In this document: piece after piece, positions 58,828 to 64,000 of the stretch
How the letters are laid out: the number at the start of each line of letters is the position of its first letter
Numbering within the stretch: position 1 is the stretch's first letter
Source: an uncultured Hyphomicrobiales bacterium
Lineage (GTDB): Bacteria > Pseudomonadota > Alphaproteobacteria > Rhizobiales > Xanthobacteraceae
Reading direction: 5' to 3'
Assembly (NCBI GenBank): GCA_903878085.1
Contig: CAIRGJ010000040.1
Span: forward strand, 1-64,000
DNA: 64,000 nt
The notes under the pieces: generated by a model
The model's input: only the letters and a program-made list of their open reading frames with translations
What the model was told of the DNA's origin: nothing
Database searches by the model: none
Program-made: the position numbers and the translations under genes

Positions 58828-59826
58828 ATGGTCGCACTCGCACGCTCGCAGGTTGTTATGCCGCAAGGCGCGGAGGCGTCGGATTTCGAAGCCGACGTCC
58901 TCGCGGGTCTGAGCGCGACGCCGAAGCGTCTGGCGGCGAAATATTTCTACGACGGCGTCGGTTCGAAATTGTTCGAGCGCATCACCGAAGTCCCGGAATA
59001 TTACCCGACGCGCACCGAGATGAAGATCCTGCGCGACAACGCCGCCGAGATCGCCAGGCTGATCCCGCCTGGCGCCGCGCTGGTGGAATTCGGCGCCGGT
59101 TCGAGCAAGAAGGCGCGCATTCTGCTGCGCGCGGCGCCGGCGCTCGCGGCTTACGTGCCGGTCGATATTTGCCGCGAGATGGTGGAGCAGGAGGCGGCCG
59201 AATTGCGCCCGGATTTCCCGCGGCTCAAGGTGCTGCCGGTCGTCGCCGACATTTGTTTTCCATTCGAGCTGCCGGGCGAAGCGAAAGCTGCACCGGCCCG
59301 CGTCGGATTTTTCCCCGGTTCGACCATCGGCAATTTCGAACCGCATGAAGCGGCGGCGTTTCTGCGCAACGCCGCGGAAATTCTCGGGCCCGGCGCCACG
59401 CTGATCGTCGGGGCCGATCTGATCAAGGCTGTCGACATTCTCAACGCTGCCTATAACGACAAGGCCGGTATCACCGCCGCGTTCAATCTCAATCTGCTGA
59501 CGCGCATCAACCGCGAACTGCACGGTACCTTCAAGCTCGACAGCTTCGAGCACCACGCCTTCTACAACCGCGGGCGCAACCGCATCGAAATGCACCTCGC
59601 CAGCCTGAAGCGGCAGAAGGTGAAAGTGGCCGGCGCGTGCTTCGACTTCCGCGCCGGCGAAACCATCCACACCGAGAACTCTTACAAATACAGCGTCGAG
59701 TCGCTGGGCGGCTTGGCCCGCGGCGTCGGCTGGCTACCGGCGGGCGTGTGGACCGATCCGGACAAATATTTCTCGATCCAGGCCTTCAGGCTGACCGGCG
59801 CGCCGCCGGTGCGGCCGGCAGAATAG
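58828..59826 (+). CDS. egtD: Histidine N-alpha-methyltransferase EgtD
   Basis: The 332-residue protein methylates histidine three times to hercynine using SAM. Visible motifs are KYFYDGVGSKLFERITEVPE, FGAGSSKKARIL and FFPGSTIGNFEP. AGGA lies 8 bases before the ATG at 58828, 17 bases after egtB. Length is normal for the family. The two genes form an ergothioneine operon. Confidence 0.93.
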   Translation: MVALARSQVVMPQGAEASDFEADVLAGLSATPKRLAAKYFYDGVGSKLFERITEVPEYYPTRTEMKILRDNAAEIARLIPPGAALVEFGAGSSKKARILLRAAPALAAYVPVDICREMVEQEAAELRPDFPRLKVLPVVADICFPFELPGEAKAAPARVGFFPGSTIGNFEPHEAAAFLRNAAEILGPGATLIVGADLIKAVDILNAAYNDKAGITAAFNLNLLTRINRELHGTFKLDSFEHHAFYNRGRNRIEMHLASLKRQKVKVAGACFDFRAGETIHTENSYKYSVESLGGLARGVGWLPAGVWTDPDKYFSIQAFRLTGAPPVRPAE

Positions 59827-59904
59827 CCACCTTCCCGAAGCCCTCCGCCTGCGCTAAGTCACGCCGTCCGCAATCGGATGCGTGTTTACAGGGCAGGGAC
59901 TTCA

Positions 59905-60780
59905 ATGAAAATCGTCGGTTTTGAAGCAAACAATAAAATGCGGCTGGGCGTGGTCGATGGCGACAACGTCATCGATATCCAGGCAGTGGACGCCAGCGTG
60001 CCGAGCGATCTCGGCGACTACCTCCGCGCCAACAATGGCGACCTGAAGCCGCTGGCCGCGCTCGCAGCCTCGGCGCCGGCCTCCGCGCGCATCCCGCTCG
60101 CCGGCTTGAAATTCACGCTGCCGGTGGCGCGCCCCGGCAAGATCATCTGCCTCGGCCTCAATTACCTCGACCACGTCAAGGAAGGCCCGCAGAAGGACAA
60201 CATCCCGAAATTCCAGTCGATCTTTTTCCGCATGCTGACGTCGCTGACGCCGCATCTGACGCCGCTGATACGGCCGAAGAAGTCGATCCAGCTCGATTAC
60301 GAAGGTGAGATGGTCGTGATCATCGGCAAGTGCGCCAAGCATCTGACGTTGGAAAACGCCACCGACTGCATCGCCGGCTATTCCGTCGGCAATGAAGGTT
60401 CGGTGCGTGAGTATCAGCGCCACACCACGCAGTGGGGCATGGGCAAGAACTTCGACAAGACCGGCAGCGTCGGGCCGTGGATGGTCACCGCCGACGAACT
60501 GCCGAAGGGCGGCAAGGGCCTCAAGATCGAGACCCGGCTCAACGGCAACAGCATGCAGTCGTCCAACACCGATCTCTTTATGTTTCCGGTGGCGGAGTCG
60601 CTGGTCTATCTGACCGAGGGCATCACGCTCGAGCCCGGCGACATTTTGTTCACCGGCACGCCGTCGGGCGTCGGCCATGCGCGCAAGCCGGAGCCGGTCT
60701 GGATGAAACAGGGCGACACCGTCGAGGTCGAAGTCCAGGGCATCGGCGTGCTGAAGAACAGCATCGAGGACGAGAAGTAG
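59905..60780 (+). CDS. Fumarylacetoacetate hydrolase family protein
   Basis: The 291-residue enzyme has the FAH core motifs ICLGLNYLDHVKEG, YEGEMVVIIGK (metal-binding Glu) and FTGTPSGVGHA. Such proteins hydrolyse or decarboxylate 2-oxo/enol acids of aromatic or sugar-acid catabolism. AGGG lies 8 bases before the ATG at 59905. It is 78 bases after egtD. A repeat follows it, and the substrate is not evident from neighbours. Confidence 0.85.
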   Translation: MKIVGFEANNKMRLGVVDGDNVIDIQAVDASVPSDLGDYLRANNGDLKPLAALAASAPASARIPLAGLKFTLPVARPGKIICLGLNYLDHVKEGPQKDNIPKFQSIFFRMLTSLTPHLTPLIRPKKSIQLDYEGEMVVIIGKCAKHLTLENATDCIAGYSVGNEGSVREYQRHTTQWGMGKNFDKTGSVGPWMVTADELPKGGKGLKIETRLNGNSMQSSNTDLFMFPVAESLVYLTEGITLEPGDILFTGTPSGVGHARKPEPVWMKQGDTVEVEVQGIGVLKNSIEDEK

Positions 60781-60788
60781 CCTTCTTT

Positions 60789-60935
60789 CCCTCCCCGCGA
60801 AGCGCGGGGAGGGTCGACATGCATCGCGATAGCGATGCGTGTCGGGGTGGGGGCTTTTGCTCGTGGCACATTTTCCCCCACCCCCGACCCCTCCCCACGC
60901 TCGCAAGCGCTCGCGGGGGAAGGGGAGAAGCGCCC
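60789..60935. repeat. Cluster of strong hairpins (REP-like element)
   Basis: Three successive inverted repeats are visible: CCCTCCCCGC/GCGGGGAGGG (60789-60813), GCATCGC/GCGATGC (60821-60838), and CGGGGTGGGGG (from 60843) with CCCCCACCCCCG (from about 60876). GC-rich CTCGCAAGCGCTCGCGGGGG follows. It is a compact REP-like element between two transcription units and likely blocks or stabilises transcripts. Confidence 0.6.
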
Positions 60936-61026
60936 CGTTGACACCGACTGCATGCCCGCCTTCCCTTAGCGACAACAACAAGCGCACCTCCCGCATGGAG
61001 GTGAGCAGGCTCTGGGGAGGGCAATT

Positions 61027-62004
61027 ATGAAACACGTTATCGTCGCGGTGGCGTTTGCCGTCGGTATCGGTATCGGTATCGGTCTCGTCTCGGCTGCGCA
61101 CTCCGAATGGCCGAATGACCGGCCAATCCGCGTTATCGTCGGCTTCGGCGCCGGCGGCGGCACCGACATCGTCGCCCGCATCGTCGCGCAGCCGTTGTCC
61201 GAGATGCTGCACCAGACCGTCATCGTCGAGAACAAGCCGGGTGCTGGCGGCGCCATCGCCGGCGATCAGGTCGCGAAAGCCGACAAGGACGGCTACACCG
61301 CGTCGATGATCAGCGCCGGCCACACCGTGTCCGCGGTGATGGTCAAGGCGGTGCGCTACGACGCGGTCAAGGATTTCGCTGCGGTGGCGCTGGTCGCCGA
61401 TTCGGCCTTCGTCGTGGTTGCGCGCAAGGATTTCCCGGCCAACGACATCCAGGGACTGGTGAAGCTCGCCAAGGCGCAGCCCGGCAAGCTGAACCTTGCC
61501 AGCGTCGGCCTCGGCTCGACCCAGCATTTCGCCGGCGAACTGCTGGGCCAGATGACCGGCATCGACGTCAAACATATTCCATATCGCGGCACGCCGGCAG
61601 TGATCACGGCCTTGCTGGCCAAGGACGTCGACTATGCCGTCGAACTGCTGCACGCGGTGCGCGGCCAGGTCGAAGCCGGCGAATTGAAGCTGCTCGCGGT
61701 CGCCTCGCCGACGCGGTGGCCGACCATTCCCAATGTACCGACGGTCGCCGAATCCGGCGTGCCGGGTTACGCGGTGCTGGGCTGGTACGGCTTCGTTTAT
61801 CCCGCGGGCACGCCGCAGCCGATCGTCGACAAGACCTATGCCGCGCTCAAGGACATCCTGGCCCGCCCGGAGATCAAGGCGCAGCTGGAAAAGGCAGGCG
61901 CCTCGGCTCATATCGCGCCACCGGCAGAATTCGGCCGGCATATCGCCGACGAAGTTGCGAAATGGCATGCGGTGCGCGACAAGGCGGGTCTGACGCCGCA
62001 GTAA
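61027..62004 (+). CDS. TctC-type tripartite tricarboxylate transporter binding protein
   Basis: The 325-residue product has a signal peptide (VAFAVGIGIGIGLVSAAHS) and the Bug/TctC fold, with IVGFGAGGGTDIVARIVAQP, ENKPGAGGAIAGDQVAKADK and IPYRGTPAVITALLA. It would bind a carboxylate in the periplasm. No TctA or TctB permease genes are adjacent, so it is an orphan binding protein, as is common in this family. A hexanucleotide repeat encodes the Gly-Ile run of its signal peptide. Confidence 0.87.
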   Translation: MKHVIVAVAFAVGIGIGIGLVSAAHSEWPNDRPIRVIVGFGAGGGTDIVARIVAQPLSEMLHQTVIVENKPGAGGAIAGDQVAKADKDGYTASMISAGHTVSAVMVKAVRYDAVKDFAAVALVADSAFVVVARKDFPANDIQGLVKLAKAQPGKLNLASVGLGSTQHFAGELLGQMTGIDVKHIPYRGTPAVITALLAKDVDYAVELLHAVRGQVEAGELKLLAVASPTRWPTIPNVPTVAESGVPGYAVLGWYGFVYPAGTPQPIVDKTYAALKDILARPEIKAQLEKAGASAHIAPPAEFGRHIADEVAKWHAVRDKAGLTPQ

Positions 62005-62036
62005 AGCGGCTGCCTATCGAAACAGAGGACGAGGAA

Positions 62037-62603
62037 ATGGCCGATCAGCTTAAGGTGCTTGTGATTTGCGGCTCGCTGCGCAAGGGTTCGTTCAACGCTT
62101 CAATTGCGCGCGCGCTGCCGTCGCTGGCGCCCCCCGGGATGTCGTTTACCGATGCACCGCCCTACGCCGGCTTTCCGGCCTACAATGACGATGTGCGGCT
62201 CGCGTCAGGCGCGCCCGCCGAGGTCGAGGCCTGGGCCGCCGCCATCCGCGCCGCCGACGGCGTCATCATCGTCTCGCCGGAATATAACTGGTCGGTCCCC
62301 GGCGTCCTGAAGAACGCCATCGACTGGATGTCGAAGCTCAAGGACGTGCCGTTCAAGGACAAGCCGGTCGCCTTGCAGTCGGCGGCGGGCGGGCAGATGG
62401 GCGGCGGCCGCATGCAATATCACCTGCGCATGATCCTGACGTCGATCGACGCTCAGATGTTCGGTAAGCCGGAAGTGTTCGTGAATTTCGCTGCCAAGAA
62501 GATCGACGAAAAGACCGGCGAACTGACCGACGACGCGGTCAAGGACATCATCAAGCAGCAGCTCGCGGCCTTCGCGAAGTTCATTGCGCGCGTGAAGGTG
62601 TAG
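62037..62603 (+). CDS. NADPH-dependent FMN reductase family protein
   Basis: The 188-residue flavodoxin-fold protein has GSLRKGSFNASIARAL and SPEYNWSVPGVLKNAIDWMS, signatures of NAD(P)H-dependent FMN or quinone reductases of the ChrR/azoreductase type. It would reduce free flavins, quinones or chromate in the cytoplasm. Start 62037 is 32 bases after the TctC-type gene and has AGGA just upstream. The substrate cannot be stated. Confidence 0.87.
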   Translation: MADQLKVLVICGSLRKGSFNASIARALPSLAPPGMSFTDAPPYAGFPAYNDDVRLASGAPAEVEAWAAAIRAADGVIIVSPEYNWSVPGVLKNAIDWMSKLKDVPFKDKPVALQSAAGGQMGGGRMQYHLRMILTSIDAQMFGKPEVFVNFAAKKIDEKTGELTDDAVKDIIKQQLAAFAKFIARVKV

Positions 62604-62609
62604 GGCGCT

Positions 62610-62740
62610 TGCCCCGGATGCGGCGCTGCACGCAGCGTAGCGGCGTGGTGCGCCGCTGATCCGGGGCCTTACCGGATTTCGAATATGTGAAGGTCCCGGG
62701 TCTGCAGCGCACCGCTTCGCCGTGCGCCGCGCCCGGGACA
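62610..62740. repeat. Interspersed repeat, copy 2
   Basis: It shares the blocks of 24302-24456 in the same order and orientation: CCCCGGA, TGCGCCGCTGATCCGGGGCC, GTGAAGGTCCCGG, TCTGCAGCGCACC and CGCCCGGGACA. It lies between convergent genes (FMN reductase and OYE), a typical place for REP/MITE-like elements and for transcription stop. Confidence 0.65.
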
Positions 62741-62750
62741 AGTCAGAGTC

Positions 62751-63866
62751 TCACCCCGCCGGCTGCGCCCGCTTGGGAAACAGCTGCGGCCGCAGCTTCG
62801 GGTGTCCGGCCATGGTCTTGGGCGCGAACGGCGCTTCGGCGCCCAGTTCCTCGGCGGCGTGCCAGGCCCAGCGCGGATCGTAGATCGCGGCGCGGCCGAT
62901 GGCGATCATGTCGGCCTGGCCGGAGGCGACGATATCTTCCGCCTGCTGGTAGCCGGCAATGAGGCCGACCGTCATGGTGGTGAGGCCGCTTTCCTTCTTC
63001 ACCTTCTCCGAGAACGGCACCTGGTAGCCGGGCGCCAGCGGAATCTTCTGCGCCGGATGCAGGCCGCCGGTGGTGACGTCCATGTAGTCCATGCCGCGCT
63101 TCTTCAATTCCTTGGCGAGGATGACGGTTTCTTCCGGCGTCCAGCCGCCATCGACCCAATCGGTCGCCGACACGCGCATGCCGATCGGCTTTTGCTCGGG
63201 CCATACCGCGCGCACCGCTTCGTACATCTCGATGGCAAAGCGCATGCGGTTTTCGCTCGAGCCGCCATATTCGTCGGTGCGCCGGTTGGACAGCGGCGAC
63301 AGGAATTGGTGCGCCAGATAGCCGTGCGCGCCGTGCAACTCGATCACGTCATAGCCGATGCGGTCGAGGCGCTTGGCTGAGGCCGCGAATTCGCCGAGCA
63401 CGCGCTTGATGTCGTCTTTGCTCATGGCATGCGGCGTCGGCCAGCCGGTGTCGTAGGGAATCGCCGATGGCGCTTCCGGGGTCCAGGCGTCCGGCCCTTC
63501 CAGGATCGGCTTGCCGCCGGCGCCCGGCGGCGTGGTTGGGCCTTTGCGGCCGGCATGCGCGAGCTGCACGCCGAGTTTCGCCACGCCGTACTGGCGGCAG
63601 AAATCATGCACGCGCTTGAGCGCCGCTTCGTTCTCGTCCGACCACATGCCGGCGCATTTCGGCGAGATGCGGCCTTGCGGATTGACGTTGGTCATCTCCG
63701 TCATCACCAGGCCGGCGGCGCCGAGCGCCATATTGCCGAGCCACATCAGGTGCCAGTCATTGGCTGAACCGTTGGTGGAATTGTACTGGCACATCGGCGA
63801 CACCACGATGCGGTTCGGCAGCGTGAGACCGCGCATGGTGATCGGAGTAAACAGAACGCTAGCCAT
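62751..63866 (-). CDS. Old Yellow Enzyme-family NADH:flavin oxidoreductase
   Basis: The 371-residue TIM-barrel flavoenzyme resembles NamA/YqjM. It has LPNRIVVSPMCQYNSTNGSA (FMN site and the cysteine of the YqjM subgroup), VQLAHAGRKG and ELHGAHGYLAHQFLSPLSN with the substrate-binding pair of histidines. It reduces activated alkenes or related xenobiotics with NAD(P)H. Its physiological substrate is unknown. It is convergent with the FMN reductase gene across the repeat. Confidence 0.9.
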   Translation of the reverse strand: MASVLFTPITMRGLTLPNRIVVSPMCQYNSTNGSANDWHLMWLGNMALGAAGLVMTEMTNVNPQGRISPKCAGMWSDENEAALKRVHDFCRQYGVAKLGVQLAHAGRKGPTTPPGAGGKPILEGPDAWTPEAPSAIPYDTGWPTPHAMSKDDIKRVLGEFAASAKRLDRIGYDVIELHGAHGYLAHQFLSPLSNRRTDEYGGSSENRMRFAIEMYEAVRAVWPEQKPIGMRVSATDWVDGGWTPEETVILAKELKKRGMDYMDVTTGGLHPAQKIPLAPGYQVPFSEKVKKESGLTTMTVGLIAGYQQAEDIVASGQADMIAIGRAAIYDPRWAWHAAEELGAEAPFAPKTMAGHPKLRPQLFPKRAQPAG

Positions 63867-63892
63867 TGTTGGATTTCCTTTTTCTTACGAAT

Positions 63893-64000
63893 TTAGAGTG
63901 TGTGCCACGCGTGCATGGCGACGACCAGACAGCAGATCGCCCAGAACACGCAGAATTCGACGCCGCCAATCACCCAGATCCAGTTCTTGGTCAGCTTGTA
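63893..64000 (-). CDS. C-terminal part of a small membrane protein, cut by the window edge
   Basis: The minus-strand frame from the window edge gives YKLTKNWIWVIGGVEFCVFW then AICCLVVAMHAWHTL and a stop. It is 35 residues forming a Trp/Cys-rich membrane helix. The start lies beyond the window and the product cannot be identified. Confidence 0.55.
   Translation of the reverse strand, partial: YKLTKNWIWVIGGVEFCVFWAICCLVVAMHAWHTL

Noticed and set aside
60781-60960. Possible CRISPR-like array in the hairpin-rich stretch
   Set aside because: The repeats are inverted, of different lengths and without regular spacers; it is a REP-like hairpin cluster. No CRISPR array or cas gene was seen anywhere.

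Overview
The window looks like chromosomal DNA of a GC-rich, motile alphaproteobacterium of the order Hyphomicrobiales, probably on the Bradyrhizobiaceae/Xanthobacteraceae side. That placement is inferred from the gene set: ChpT, CtrA, SciP and FlbD, an EipA (DUF1134) envelope protein, an alphaproteobacterial cheAWYBR operon, FliF-G-H-N-FlbD, Omp25-like porin, a Rhodobacter-type PmtA and several small proteins that have Bradyrhizobium-like relatives. It was not tested by any search.

Layout. 1-2.9 kb: a tRNA-Val cut by the window edge, a half-tRNA remnant, a membrane-anchored coiled-coil protein, EipA and a YHS protein. 2.9-10.3 kb: cysQ, chpT, then the chemotaxis operon cheA-cheW-cheY-cheB-cheR behind a perfect CtrA box. 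10.4-18.7 kb: an L,D-transpeptidase, ctrA, divergent fliI-fliJ, flagellin and a porin. 18.7-24.1 kb: a lytic-transglycosylase-like protein, a uronate dehydrogenase divergent from a DctPQM TRAP transporter. 24.3-27.5 kb: small proteins, CspA and an orphan B12-binding-type radical SAM enzyme. 27.5-33.6 kb: a visibly more AT-rich, gene-poor stretch with an acyltransferase, a tRNA-like remnant, repeats, a 38-residue membrane protein and an ABC permease/ATPase pair without a binding protein. 33.7-47.3 kb, nearly all on the minus strand: flhA, a fasciclin/anti-sigma/ECF module, flbD-fliN-fliH-fliG-fliF, sciP, flgD-fliK. 47.5-49.6 kb: mnmA, pmtA, tRNA-Met. 49.8-57.1 kb: an XRE regulator translationally coupled to a six-gene hydrogenase-4-like complex whose large subunit lacks the NiFe ligands. 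57.5-64 kb: ergothioneine genes egtB-egtD, a FAH-family hydrolase, a TctC-type binding protein, an FMN reductase, an Old Yellow Enzyme and a partial membrane protein.

How it fits together. The first 47 kb hold much of a CtrA circuit and its outputs: ChpT (phosphotransfer to CtrA), CtrA, SciP (CtrA inhibitor), FlbD (sigma-54 flagellar activator) and the flagellar/chemotaxis genes. CtrA-like boxes are visible before cheA, fliF, flhA and, more weakly, sciP and ctrA. fliF and flhA share an almost identical 42-bp promoter block. The hydrogenase-like operon probably encodes an energy-converting-hydrogenase-related (Ehr) membrane complex of unknown electron donor, which together with the AT-rich island, several microproteins and multiple interspersed palindromic repeats is the least explained part of the window.
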